64,000 nt of DNA from Lithospermum erythrorhizon. Lineage: Eukaryota; Streptophyta; Magnoliopsida; Boraginales; Boraginaceae. Positions 27,762 through 39,773 of the stretch are shown here, in pieces; the stretch's first letter is position 1; each line of letters opens with the position of its first letter. The notes beneath the pieces were generated by a model, which did no database searches, was not told the DNA's origin, and was given only the letters and a program-made list of their open reading frames with translations. The position numbers and the translations under genes are program-made. Location of the stretch: the NCBI GenBank assembly GCA_019722365.1, contig JADFUC010001146.1, forward strand, positions 806,001 to 870,000. Direction: 5' to 3'.

Positions 27762-29950
27762 GCAAGCCAATGTGTACACCGGAGATATGGTAAGAGGCGG
27801 ATATTGTACGCCAGCCAAACATAGTTAAAGATGATGCATCAAACTTTGCGGAGTAGACAAAACCGATTATCTTAGCCCTATAAGTCCCCACATTTAGATT
27901 TGATATTCTACCTTTTAATTTTTATGACCCTTTTGGAATGGAGTGAATGGATGTGAGGGTAAAATCATAACATTAATCTCAGGAAGAGGAATAATGGTGA
28001 ATATTTTGAAATTATTCCTTCTTCTCCAATCTCCATCATGCTCGGTTCTTTAGTGAATGAAAATTTGTCCTCATGAAGTGAAATAATTACATCTCATTCA
28101 TCCATCTAGTCCAGTAGTACATCTTTTATTATGTTTTTACTTATTCCGTTTCATAATAGATGATTGTTTAGATAAAAAGTAATTTATTAAGGGATTATGA
28201 AAATGTACGTTAGATTATAAAAAACTATATTGAAATGTGAAAACTACGTTTAAATTGTAAAAATCTAAATTGAACTCCAAGATTTTCTTGCCACCTAATG
28301 GACACCAATTGACAATGCGATTAGTATTTGTTTTAGTATACTCCTTACATTTGTTTTCTAAAACTCATTTAACTTTGCGTATATTTTAATAAACTTTTAA
28401 AACTGTTGCTCAACACTAATTTTTCTCATTTTTTATCCTCATATTTGATCAAATTAAGAATGTATTTCGAATTTTCAAAAATGACAAAAAAATTCATACA
28501 TAGTTGATAGTACATTACGAGATTGAGAGAACAAGAGATTAGTGTAAATGTATTCTAATGATTTTTTCACTCTAATTCTTATTATTGACATTCAAACTCT
28601 TTGTTATTTTGAGTTTAATTGTATACTATAATTAAAGTGACGTTATCAACGAGTGAATTGAGAAAATTATTGATCTCAATAATTATTCCGTATAATTTAG
28701 CAAGCATCTTAAAGGACCCCAGATAAAGTTTTGGGCATATTTGTTAGCATAACAAAAATTGGTGTAATAGTAGAGAAGACTATAAATAATTATGGTTTAT
28801 TGGCCGGTTGCCTCACATATCATATAGTTTAATTTAGAGTTAGATTCGCTTTGTATTGTGTGTTAACTTCTCCCAGTAGTACTTTATCTTATTGTTAACT
28901 TACCCGTGGTCGCTATCTGTGTTGTTTCTCATGGTCCAGACAGATTTTGACCCAACATATCCATCTCGTTGTTTCATCGATTGTTACTTCGACTTTGCTA
29001 CTTAAATGAAGGGTAAATTAGTAACTACACTAAATTAGGGTAAATTAGGCTATTAAAGTCAGGACTTCTAATTCTGAAACCCCATTGTTGACTTCCCCAA
29101 ATTAAGAAGAACCCTAATTCTGAAATCCCAAACTGAGAAGAACCCTAATTCTGAAACCCCAAATTGAAAAAACTATAAATTAGTACATTTCACACGCAGC
29201 TATGAGAGCATTCTTCGCCATGGCTTGAGGAATCCGATAAGGTGTTAGTGTGGGAATCATTTGTTAGTGGGTAAATTCGCGAGAAAGAATCTACGGAAGA
29301 AGGTTTGTGAGATCTGAAATGCGTGTGGTATCGATTTTGGGAGTGGCTAGATGAACTGTTTACCTGCTGCTCAGTTGTTATGACTTATGAGCGAGAAGTT
29401 GAAGAAGGCTGAACGAAGAGTATGGATTTTGTTGTTGTTGTTGCTACTTTGTGTGTCTATTGTATTGTTTTTATTGTGTGGTATGGGGAGTCCAGATGAT
29501 GTCACTTGATTGCAATTGTGGTCTATCAGATTAGGAATTGTAATGCAGTGCCTTTGATTGATGTTGTTTTTAATTATGAAAAAAGACTTGTATTTTGATG
29601 TTCATTGGGATGTTTAATGGCTTAATGTATGGCTCAATTTGATGTTTATGTTGTTTGATGGTCTGTTAATGGTGTTTGAATCGTGTCAAAGCAATGTATT
29701 ACATTTCTCATCCATGATTGCCTATGCTCGGTTTAATATGATTCACTTTGAAATTGAGTACAGTGATAAAAAGCATGAAAACAAGTAAGCCAAGTAAAGA
29801 AGCGTGAAAGCATAAGTAATAACAACAAACAAGTGGCAAATACACAACATCAAAAGCATGAAATAGACATAAGATTCCACTCACATGGTGTCATGAAAAT
29901 AGATATAATATTCCACTCATATCGAAAGCATGGAAATAGACATTAGATTT
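27762..29950. other. SOBER1-like 3' flank and AT-rich intergenic DNA
   Basis: No gene is supported. Near 29085-29170 the phrase AAGAACCCTAATTCTGAAA recurs (two close copies plus partial ones), a short local tandem-like repeat. 29170-29950 is unremarkable and may be the 3' flank of the adjacent transposon. Confidence 0.45.
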
Positions 29951-31004
29951 ACCCTCCTCTGTAGATGTTGCGGTACGGGAAGAGGAGGAGGCTCAGGTTA
30001 TTTCTTGCTGCTTAGTGCAGTAGGTTGTTGCCTCCGTCCGGCAGCCCCAGTGGACAAGTCCCTCGCGTTGAACCTTTCGCCACCGATCTTCTGATGAATG
30101 ACATCCTAGCTTCCTTGAAGCCTTGAAACTCCCTAAATCTTGCATCTTCTTTCTTTTATCATCTACTTACTTCTCAGCCTCCTCCATCCTTTGTATAACA
30201 TCTTTGGTCCGACATCATTTAGGTTTGCGTGGAAGAACTCGGATGTCAGGTGGAAGAATGTCAGGATATAGGCTCTTTGTCCAAAACATAGGTCCTCTGA
30301 GTGGCTCAAGAAAGTGGCTATATACTGTAAACCATGTGGTCATGAAATTCCTTGTGGGCCGTATTTCGTGGGTCTTGTTTCAGAGCTTGTAGACCTGAGG
30401 CTGCGCCAAGACCTGAGAACTGCCTTCAGTGCCACAAGTCGCATGAAGCGATTGCTTAGGTTCCCGATATCGGCCGCAATTGTTCTCTGCGAAGTGACTT
30501 CGCACAGAGGGATCAGGTAGGCTGGTAATATACTCATACACTATCTTTCCTCTTTGTCAAAACTTCATTCGCACTTTCCTGGCTATGACTTCCATGGGTT
30601 CTTTTGCCCGACTCCTCTTATTCGGATCATGACCGTGTGGTAAATAGTATTCGGCATAGTAATGATTGGGGAACATCTAGCTTTGGTGGCGACATTGAAT
30701 GACTTCCTTGATTATTGACGGTCGAGCAGTTTGTACGAGGGGCAATCTCGCATGGTATCCCGCTTCCCAAGTGCATCTTTGAGTGTTTCATATGCTTCGA
30801 CCGACACGTTCTTAATCTATTGCATCCGGTATTCAAAATATGGCACATTTGTAGCTCTTGCACATTTCCACATCATTCCTTTCATCATCTTTCCTGGGAA
30901 TCGCTTACTCGATTTGCGTGTAGATTCTTTACCTGCCAGGTGGTGTTACCCCTTCAATCTCCCTTTGGATAACATTTTCAAGACCTTGTAAAGTATAAGA
31001 GGGT

Positions 31005-31116
31005 AAGTACAAGGACCATAGTATATGCGGCAAAGTACAGGGACTATAGTATAAGGGACAAAATACAGGGGCTATAGTATAGGAGGCAAAGTACATGGGC
31101 TATAGTATATGGACTT
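31005..31116. repeat. 28-bp minisatellite, four units
   Basis: Four consecutive 28-bp units at 31005, 31033, 31061 and 31089, consensus beginning AAGTACAGGGACTATAGTAT. They vary at a few positions. It lies immediately beside the LTR-like repeat. Confidence 0.9.
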
Positions 31117-31122
31117 ACCTTT

Positions 31123-32040
31123 TGTTGGCCGTATTAGAAATCAATGAAGTGATTCACTTTTATTATCTTTCGTTCACTGACAGTGTGTATCGATTCATTT
31201 ACGGGTTGGTTAAATGTGATTCTTTGGGCTTAATTGTTCACCTTAGTAATTGTATATTACTAGTGTGGGTTCTCGTGATAATTTAAGGGGTTATGGCGAT
31301 TCTTTAGATCTTACTCGTGTCGTTATAATAATAGTAATTGGTCAATTATTATTATTATACAACTATTATCGAGCCTAGAAGGTCACACATCGTGGCGTTG
31401 GATATATTTCATGTATGAAATTGGCTTCATTGCTAAATTGAAGTTGATTGTAATCAACGAATATTCTCAATTAAATTTTACATTGATAATGTAAAATATA
31501 AATTGGATGAACCGAATTAATTTGATAGTTAGTTGAGATTGTTAGTATTAACTAGATTTGGTTATTAACAACTGTTAGTGTTTGATTTTACTTAACGGTT
31601 TAATTAAATTAAACGGGCTGGCTCATTAACTATTCGGTTGGGCTTTAGGTTTTAATAATATATTAAACCTAATCATTAAGCTAATGATTACCAATTCATT
31701 TTCAAATGATTGAAAATGACATTTTTGATGCCTCCAAATTGAAAAGAGCCGTGAGCTCTCAAAAATGAAAAAGAAATTTTTCATCAATCCAATCATTTGT
31801 TCTAACAAGCATAAGTATAAGATTCAATCTCATAACGTACCTTGGTAAGTATTACATTTGATATTTAGATAATGGAATTGAGGCCGTGAAGATTTGGAAT
31901 AGACTTCGGTAGCGTCTACCTTAAGTACTCGTATTCATATAAGTCATTATATGAATTTTAGATAATTTATATCATTTGAGGATCGGGATGTATGAATTCG
32001 ATTGTTATCCACAAATGAAATTCATACTAGATTCTAACGG
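31123..32040 (+). mobile_element. LTR-like repeat, copy 1
   Basis: It begins TGTTGGCC and shares, in order and orientation, many blocks with 33304-34239. Shared blocks include a TTATTATACAACTA segment followed by GAGCC, TGACATTGATAATGTAAA-like sequence, AAATTGGATG, and GGTTTTAAT. It interrupts the MULE relic. Boundaries are approximate; the 3' end is inferred from where transposase similarity resumes. Confidence 0.55.
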
Positions 32041-33303
32041 GTCGGTCGTGAGAATCGGGGAATCACAGTTCTTGATCCATCAGTCTTCCTTGAAATCTTA
32101 CAAGCGAGTCCATGAATATGTGTTCACCAGCTTCATGGCTGCGGCGATAGGGTAGATTCCATTGTCAGGATCCAAGCCAACAACCGCTAAAATTTGGCCC
32201 TTAAATGCTACTTTCAAGAAGCAACCATCGAGGCATACAAATCTTCGACAACCAGACAAAAATCCATGGCGGGGTAAGAACATGAGCTTATAAACTCTTC
32301 CAAATTTTTGTTCATGTTGCTTGATGATCACGGTTGAACTAGGCATGGTGTCCAACATCTTTTTAGCATAACTCATGACGCGCAAGCTAGCGGTTCTCGT
32401 TACCATGAGGTAACCGCAAGCCTTTATGGTACCAGTACGTGGTACCGATCGACCTTGATGTCATCAAATATATCCCGATGAAATTTTTGAGCAAATTTTG
32501 GGGTTCTCGCACACTTGTTGACATACTTCTGGTAGCCAACTTAATAGAAACCATAAATTGTTTTCATTGGTCTGGCTTGGTGTGGTCCCCAATCAGTGTA
32601 TGGACAAGTCCTTGACTTTCTAATCTGTGAGCATAAAAAAAAGAACTCAAACCCCTCTCCAAGACATTTCACACGCACTCTTGTCTTGTCATTTTTAACA
32701 AACTTAAAGGGCTTCTGTATCCGCACTGTATATCCCCTTATTAACTTCACAAGAGTTCTATTGAACTCACATGCCAACATTTCCTTTCTCGGCCTAGCAC
32801 TCGAGCAAACTTCACCTCGACTTTCATCTTCATACTGTAATCAATTGATCCCCGAATGCTCGAATCTAGGTGCGGGGTGGACTATGTCATTCGCCGGGTC
32901 CATGTTATCCGTAGCTTCTTACATTACGTTGTACCTTTGCGTCACATCAACTTTAGTGTATGTTTCATAATCTTGTGAAAGTTGTCCTCTACTCGTGAAA
33001 GCCTGGTGGTCATCTTCCTTTTAAGCGACCACAGGTGATGTCGTTCCTTTCCATGGCTTCATCCTGTGATATCCACCCACTGGTACCCATTATCCCCTCT
33101 GATATCCACCCATTATCATGCTTGACCCACAGCCTTGACCACTTGTGCCAGCATGACTTCGCCTGTGCTTCCGCTCCTCGACTTCCGCCCATGTGCCCGT
33201 CGCCTCGACTTCCGCCCCGTTGTACTTCACCCCCATGTACTTCCACCTCGGCTTCAACCCCTTAGACTACACTCCGTCAGCTCTGAACGTCAGTCTGACG
33301 CCG

Positions 33304-34239
33304 TGTTGGAAATTAAGAAAGTATTTTGGTTTCTATAATTATGCCCGTTGATAAATTATTGTAACAATTCGTTCTTGTAGTTTTAGTTAAATAAAGTTAC
33401 TCAAACTAAGTGTTCAATAAATAGTAATTATAAATTACTAAATTGGAACTTCTTGATAATATAGGGTTGTGCGGTCTTTGATCGTACATGTCGATAATAA
33501 TCATGATGGTCGATTATATTATTATACAACTAATATGAGCCCCAGTGCATACGTAGAGTGGCGTGAATCTTATTCATATATGAAAATAAATCATTGATTG
33601 TTAAATTGGGGAGTTGATTAAAACCAACGAGATACCCAATCGAGAACATGACATTGATAATGTAAATAAAAATTGGATGGCAAGAGATGAAATTAAGCTT
33701 TCTTTAGTTAGTCGGCGGTTTAACAGAAAAACTTATTAGTAACTTGTTAGTTACTCAATCGTTAACATTCAGTTAGTTAGCGGTTTTAACGAGTTGACTC
33801 ATTACTTAATGGGTTGTGCTATTCGGGTTTTAATTGGAAGAGGCTGTATAAAGAGAACATAAGAATGAAAACCTAAGCTTTTTTAATTCTCATTAACTTT
33901 CTCTCCTACAGGCAGCGCCCTTCCTACTCCACTTTTGAGATTTGGAATCAAGTTTTTACTAATTCTTGTCTAGTGAATCTCGTGATTCTATAAATCCATC
34001 ATGTGGTTCAACCCAGTGCTGTGTGGACTAATTGGAGGCATCTTCACTTTGAGGTGCTAAGGAATTCAGGAGCTTCGTTGAAAGTTGATAACATCCGCTG
34101 CGTATTTGTAAGTACTCTTTTATTCATACGAACATATATTGAATATATGTGTTTTAATGTAATTCGTTTATATACATTTTATTCGATCTTGGTTGCATTT
34201 GTTCTTATTTTATGAACAAGTTGTGTAATTTTTCCAACA
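33304..34239 (+). mobile_element. LTR-like repeat, copy 2 (possible solo LTR)
   Basis: It begins TGTTGGAAAT and ends TTTCCAACA, the TGTTGG..CCAACA pattern typical of Copia LTRs. It is related to 31123-32040. I see no 5-bp target duplication at its edges. No gag or pol coding sequence lies between the copies; the interval holds MULE pieces, so they are more likely two separate insertions than one element. Confidence 0.6.
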
Positions 34240-34812
34240 CTCCATTATCTATAGGGTGCCATTCTAACAACATAACATCCCTTGCAGTTCGATTTTGAGC
34301 ATTATACAAGCGAACCACATGTCAACGTTCCTTTAAAGATCTTTGGCCGTCTACTTCTAATATCAACATACATTTCGCCTAAAAACAAACTCTTAACAAA
34401 CTTTCGGCTTCTAGGATGGTGACCATATATTCGATTCTCTTGCCTTAACCCGTTGCGTCGTATCAGCATCTTAGCGAGTTTTCATATGAACTAACCCGTC
34501 GTTCAAGCGAAGCCGCAAACTAGCATAATACAGAAACAAATCCACTCATTCCCATACGCTTTTCGAGACATACATCAACCATCTTAAGGTAATTTAGGAC
34601 CCTGTCAAATACAAATGCTTAGCCCGCCCGCCACAGTATACCGTCTCCCGCCCAAATTTCTTAAACTTCCATTTGCCACCGACTTTATAGTGAAGAAATC
34701 ATTATTCTTTCCTGAAATCAAATGCATGGTGTTAATAACATCATAAATAACTCAATTAGTCACTACCCAACTCTAATTGTACATCAATTTAAAAAAATTT
34801 AGGGAACCTTAC

Positions 34813-34927
34813 CATAATCTCTGGGAAAATAGTGTGGTTCTCCTTCTTCTCTCCAAAATGGTTGAACCTCTTCTTCCTCCTCCCAAAATTCAGGTTCATC
34901 TTGCATGGTCTTCTTCTTTCTCGACAT
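34813..34927 (-). CDS. Short acidic first-exon-like frame, possibly the MULE 5' exon
   Basis: From ATG at 34927 the frame reads MSRKKKTMQDEPEFWEEEEE, then VQPFWREEGEPHYFPRDYG, reaching a GTAAGG donor at 34812. A short acidic first exon upstream of, and on the same strand as, the MULE pieces would fit an autonomous element's 5' end. The link is inference, as no spliced continuation can be proven. Confidence 0.35.
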
Positions 34928-35249
34928 TGTACATAATTTAGGTTTGATTAAGAAAGGTTTTGGGTTGTAGTTCGTACGGTGGGTTTTGAATATGAAGAGT
35001 CTCAAGAATTGAAATTAGAATAATTGAGATGAATTAAAAGTGTTTGTTGATATAGATAATAGCCTAGATAATAACGCACTTCTGTAAGTATTAGGGGTAA
35101 GATAGTAATTTCACGTGTCTCGGGTTTTGTATTAGTGTGTTTAAGTGAAAAGTGGGTTCGGGGGCCCAATGGGAGAAAAGAAACTGATCTGAGGCCTGCT
35201 TGGAAATTAAGCCATAATGCAGGAGACCGGCTAATAAATAACAATTATC

Positions 35250-35725
35250 AATGACTTACTTTTTAAAAAAAATTACTCAAAAGAAGAATAAAAATTAAGA
35301 GTCTCATTTAGGAGATTACAAAATTTAGTAAGTATGAGTGCTTTACAGGAGGTCTATTGTCTTTAGTAATTCAGTAGAAACGTGGCAATGCGTTACTCGT
35401 AAACGTTAAATGCGTTATTGTGTTGTTAATGATTAGAATGTGAAATGCGCTTAAATGTCAGATTTTATATGAGCAGTCTCAAATATAATAGTTATAGATG
35501 ATCGCTTGATTAATGGCCCATGTGTCATCATGCCATAAGAATTTGTGTAAGCTAATTTATATAATCACGTAGAGACTCAAAAATTAAAATCTCCTTATTT
35601 CTCCTGCGTCACCAAAAAATAAAAAAATAAATAAAGAAATAAAGATTCCAATAAAATATCGTGAATCATGATTGGTCAATAATAATCTGGCTGGTGCAGT
35701 GGTACTTGTCTGTACAACTGACTTA
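35250..35725. other. Upstream region of the gamma-glutamylcyclotransferase gene
   Basis: Non-coding, AT-rich; no repeats worth naming. Probably distal promoter. Confidence 0.4.
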
Positions 35726-35726
35726 C

Positions 35727-35864
35727 TGTATATATTGCAGATACTTTCGACATCTAAAACATGGTTTTCTAGACTCTCTCTCTCTTTCTCTCTCTCTTCC
35801 AATAATCTCTTACATAATCGAGAGAGAGAGATAAAGTAACTAAACCAAAAAAAGAAAGAATAAA
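35727..35864 (+). promoter_or_regulatory. TATA box and CT/GA-rich 5' leader of the ChaC-like gene
   Basis: A TATATAT element at about 35729-35735 is followed about 30 bp later by a pyrimidine-rich leader: CTCTCTCTCTTTCTCTCTCT, then GAGAGAGAGAGA at 35820-35831. The ATG follows at 35865 in the context TAAAATGGC. This layout is typical of plant core promoters with CT microsatellite leaders. Confidence 0.6.
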
Positions 35865-38397
35865 ATGGCACTGTGGGTATTTGGGTATGGCTCTTTGATA
35901 TGGAAAGCTGGATTTAAATATGATGATCGTGTCATTGGTTTCATCAAAGGCTATCGTCGCGTCTTTTATCAAGGTCTTTAGTTTCCCGTGTTTTGATTAA
36001 TTGTACGTCATATATTTATCGTTTTTGATTAGTTGAACTGATCGGTTGCTCGCATTTTAGGTAGTACGGACCACAGAGGAACGCCTGAATACCCTGGTAG
36101 AACGGTCACATTGGAACCTGCCCCAGGGGAAATTTGTGTAAGTAGCAATTTTAATAATAATCAATGTTCTATTTAATAATGCCTTAGGTATATTGAGATC
36201 GATTTAATGTTTGCTTCAAGATCCACCACTGGTCACGATATCATGTAATTATGTTGTCGAATGTACTTCTAGAAAGAAGTTTAGTTTAAGTTTGTGATGA
36301 AAATGTCAGTGTGAAATCTCTTTTAGAGAGTTGTATTTATATAATACTCTGCAGTACTTTCCTTTATAATTCTAGTAGGTTGCATTCGGATTGATGGACT
36401 TCGATCTACTGGTTATGACTCTTAATAGATTTGGTGTGAAAAAGTGAGTTATTTATTTGATTGGATTTAAACATTAAATTCATCATTTGGATCCTTTATT
36501 TGAATAAGTTTTGCTTGGTTATTTAAGATTCTTTGTCCAGTCTGGGACTGTGGAGAAGCCTGGCAATCTGGCATTGCTCTTGATGTTAGAAACTTCGCCA
36601 AGTATGGATTCTAAGTAATGGCTAAGATGGAACTGATGGATAGAGTCCTAAATGTGGAACATGAGTAAAAATGATATCATTTTGTATATAATTGGAAATG
36701 AGAATGAATATTTTTGTTGTCAGTATTGCAGTATTGCCTTTTGGTAGTTGAGTTTTGTAGGCCGTGTAGCTATCTTTTAAAACCGAAGCATCAAATTCTT
36801 GACAATGCACTATCTCAGTAAGCTCCCAAAAGCAATAAGTGGAAAGGTCTGGGGGAAGGGAGGAATATTGGAACTGCTTCGAGAATTAGGAGCAAAGTGT
36901 TGATTCTCAAATGTCATGTGATATGGGATCCAGAAGGTTATTCGTATGCATATGAGCTTAGCATATAAGCACGTGCATATGATTGCATTGATAGTTTGAT
37001 ACTGCCGTTAATAGTGAATGTACAAGATTTTTCAAAAAGTTCCATTGTAGAATCCTTCTGCAATTTTAATTTGAAGTTCATTTTAATCCTAGTCAACAAA
37101 TTGTGAATAACCAATAATTGGAATATCCATAATTTTTATAATTATGTTCCTCTATTGCAAGATTAGTGGGGTGTTGCTTACAAGACTACAGAGAAGGAAG
37201 ATCAAGAGATCGCCATAACAGTAAGGCTCCTATCTGCTACTATTCTCCTTTTAATTGAATGTGTGAATGAGGCCGACGAACTTTCAAAACACAGAGTACA
37301 ATAGAATGCTGAAGTCTTTCTGGTAATCTGTCAAAACAGACGGCACTAATTTCATCCTCAGAGTAAACATTTCAATATTTGGTTTTTGAGGCTTCTACTC
37401 TAACAAACGTTATAGATGTGAAAATATTTTCTATTGATGAAGTCTGTACACTCTGCTCCCTTTGATTGGACTGGAAAACACAAGTCGTGCATCTCTTGAG
37501 CTCCTTGATTGACATCTATCTTTCCTTTTTGTGACAATTCAGTATCTTGAGGTCAGGGAAAAACAGTATGACCAGAAACTTTACCTTGAATTTTTTACGG
37601 TAAGTTCTCATATCATAATATTTCTCAATGACCTTTAGTAGATGGGACAGGAGGAGCCTGCAATGCTTGAATCGTAATTTCTTATCAATAATAAGAATGG
37701 ATGTATACTTTTATGTTGCAGGATATAAACTCTTCTGTGCCTGCTATTTCGGATGTGTTGGTGTAAGTTTGTGGAATTGGCACATTTTTAGTTATTTTTT
37801 TATTTCCCCTTATGAAATATAAGAGCTTCTGCACTAACACTTCTTTTTATCTAGATATGTTGGCTCTTCAGACAAAAAAATTAACAAGAACTATCTGGGA
37901 TCTGCCCCTCTTAAAGACATAGCTAGGTAAGTGTTATGCCGTTCTTAGTTTCTCATTATATGGATACCATCATACTCCGTATCATTTTAATCAAACCTGA
38001 TTTTACATAATCCTTTTGTGACATTCGAGTGAACATAGACTAATTAGGGACCATAAACTGAAATCTGAAAACAAGTATGGGATCAAACATTTGACTGTCA
38101 TCGTTTTTTGTTCTGCAGTCAGATAGTCCGTGCGCACGGACCATCAGGACCCAACAGAGACTACCTATTCCATCTTGAGGATGCACTCAAGCAATTAGGT
38201 ATGTAGACCTTCATGCTCCTCCCTAGATGCTTCTTCGGTATACTAGTTTCCTTTTCGTGTTTTGCATTAATTTTTGGATGTCTCTTGGCATGTGATGTAT
38301 TTATTCCCTTTTTTGTTTTAATTGAATAGGATGTATAGATAAACATATTAGTGATCTTGCTGACGAAGTGAGGAGCATTCTTGCAAGTGAAGATTGA
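35865..38397 (+). CDS. GGCT2;3: ChaC-type gamma-glutamylcyclotransferase (GGCT2 family), 8 exons
   Basis: Cytosolic enzyme that cleaves the gamma-glutamyl bond of glutathione, releasing 5-oxoproline and Cys-Gly, part of glutathione turnover. Exons: 35865-35973, 36061-36137, 37167-37220, 37543-37599, 37722-37762, 37855-37926, 38119-38198, 38330-38397; 558 nt, 185 residues. The N-terminal substrate loop [13 protein letters not shown] is intact, as are [20 protein letters not shown] and LEVREKQYD, which contains the family's catalytic Glu. [20 protein letters not shown] closes the domain. The [16 protein letters not shown] and [14 protein letters not shown] stretches resemble Arabidopsis At1g44790 more than GGCT2;1, hence the symbol. 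The C-terminal tail is short (ends in LASED). Confidence 0.95.
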
Positions 38398-39773
38398 GAA
38401 AATTGTTTCAGTATATTGGCCTCAGCTCCTGAAATGTGATTGTTACTCATTAAACATTAGAATTGTAAAACATAGTTATTAAGGCATGGGTTTAACTTAT
38501 TCCCCTTTCTATCGTTTTGGATTATTTATGATTATACATTGATTCAAAACACCATTTACATTAGTTATAGGAATAGTTTAAAGCTATCAAGTGGCGATGA
38601 CTTAAGATTTTGATTGATTCCTTTCCCTTACCGGTGACAACTGGCGACTGTGTGAACCATGATTGCTCGGTTTGGTTCGCTTACTTGAATGATAAGGAAA
38701 CTATTTCCTTTGTGCTGTTGTGCATGGAACGAGGAATAAGGTGCAGATTGATATGCGTAGGTTATCGTCATACATTGCATGATAATTGTGCACAAGCTTT
38801 TCTGCTTCCAACGAAACTAACTATTGGTCCTTTGTCGTCTTTCTTCCTCTTGCATCGATTCTTCATGTCATTTTGCATGACACCGTTAAAAGCCTAAACT
38901 GTGGCAATACACTCCAACATTCATTTATGTGGTACTAGTATTTGGAGTGACAATTTGGTATGAGCTATTTACCGTATGAACACACAGACTGAAAAATGAA
39001 ATGTTGATGACAATGCATTGTTACTGTCTTGTTGCATCGCACACAAGTCACACCTTACATCACTAGGTGGAGGTAAAACCGTAAAAGTACTTTAGATTTT
39101 ATGAAACTGTATTTGTTAAACTTAAGATGATTCAAATTGAAATGTTCATCAATTGATTCTTCAATTATAGTAAGTTCAACCAACAAAATCCAATGTGGCA
39201 ATTTTTTAGGAAATATGAGTAGCTTTTATAGAGTAAAGTTGTACAAAACTACAGGGCTGTGATGATTATTCTAAAAAAACATGAGTATGGTACGAATTTA
39301 GTACAACTCTTAAAACTTGGTTAACTAGCACATGCTTCAGTTCCTCAAATAGTCAACCAAAGTACAACTCATAGATTCACCGCTCTCTTTCCTCAGTCTC
39401 ACATTGCTTTCACATCTGTGAAGTATCTGACTCTTTGCTAGACCATTTTAGCAACTTGGAATCTTGTGGATCTTCTACATTGGTAATTTCCTTTCTAATT
39501 TGACCACTTTACTTTGACTTTTTATTTATTGCTTTTTTGTATATTGGGAAACTTGGTTTTGGTTGTATCCTTTTCTGAAATTATAGTGTAATGACACACA
39601 AGTTAAGAACTCCAGAAATCTTGATTTCAATTGCGAGTTTTTCAGCATTTGTTAAGCGGAATGTAGTATGGTGACTGGAGTAGTTCATTAATCGTAAGTT
39701 GAGTTCTTGTTGAATTTATTGGCGTGTTTTGTTGTTCGTAGATATATTTGATCTTGATCTCCAGTTTTTAGCA
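38398..39773. other. Intergenic region between GGCT and the sterol isomerase pseudogene
   Basis: 3' UTR of GGCT, then unannotated DNA. No coding or repeat feature is supported; the last 100 bp may be the relic promoter or leader of the pseudogene. Confidence 0.4.

Larger units (their letters stand above)
29955..33010 (-). mobile_element. Broken Mutator-like (MULE/MuDR) transposase
   Basis: The minus strand carries pieces of a mudrA-type transposase in the correct order. A MuDR N-terminal domain lies at 32780-32541 (IQKPFKFVKNDKTRVRVKC). The DDE/MULE core is at 32406-32030, with FLSGCRRFVCLDGCFLK and AVVGLDPDNGIYPIAAA. A C-terminal part at about 30990-29955 reads MMWKCARATNVPYFEYRM. Frames change and stops occur between the pieces, and an LTR-like repeat separates the core from the C-terminal part. 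It is therefore not an intact gene. No terminal inverted repeats were identified. Its former role was DNA transposition; now it is a relic. Confidence 0.8.

Noticed and set aside
30123..30991. Plus-strand frames in the MULE region
   Set aside because: Antisense to recognisable transposase sequence.
33010..33265. Gly- and Pro-rich frames on both strands
   Set aside because: Repetitive CCC/GGG-rich codons; low complexity rather than a gene. Perhaps part of the transposon's variable N-terminal region.
31123..34239. A complete LTR retrotransposon with paired LTRs
   Set aside because: No gag, protease, reverse transcriptase or RNase H between the copies, and no target duplication seen; kept as two LTR-like repeats.
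35002..35244. 80-codon minus-strand frame upstream of the GGCT gene
   Set aside because: No motif, no splice connection; likely chance.
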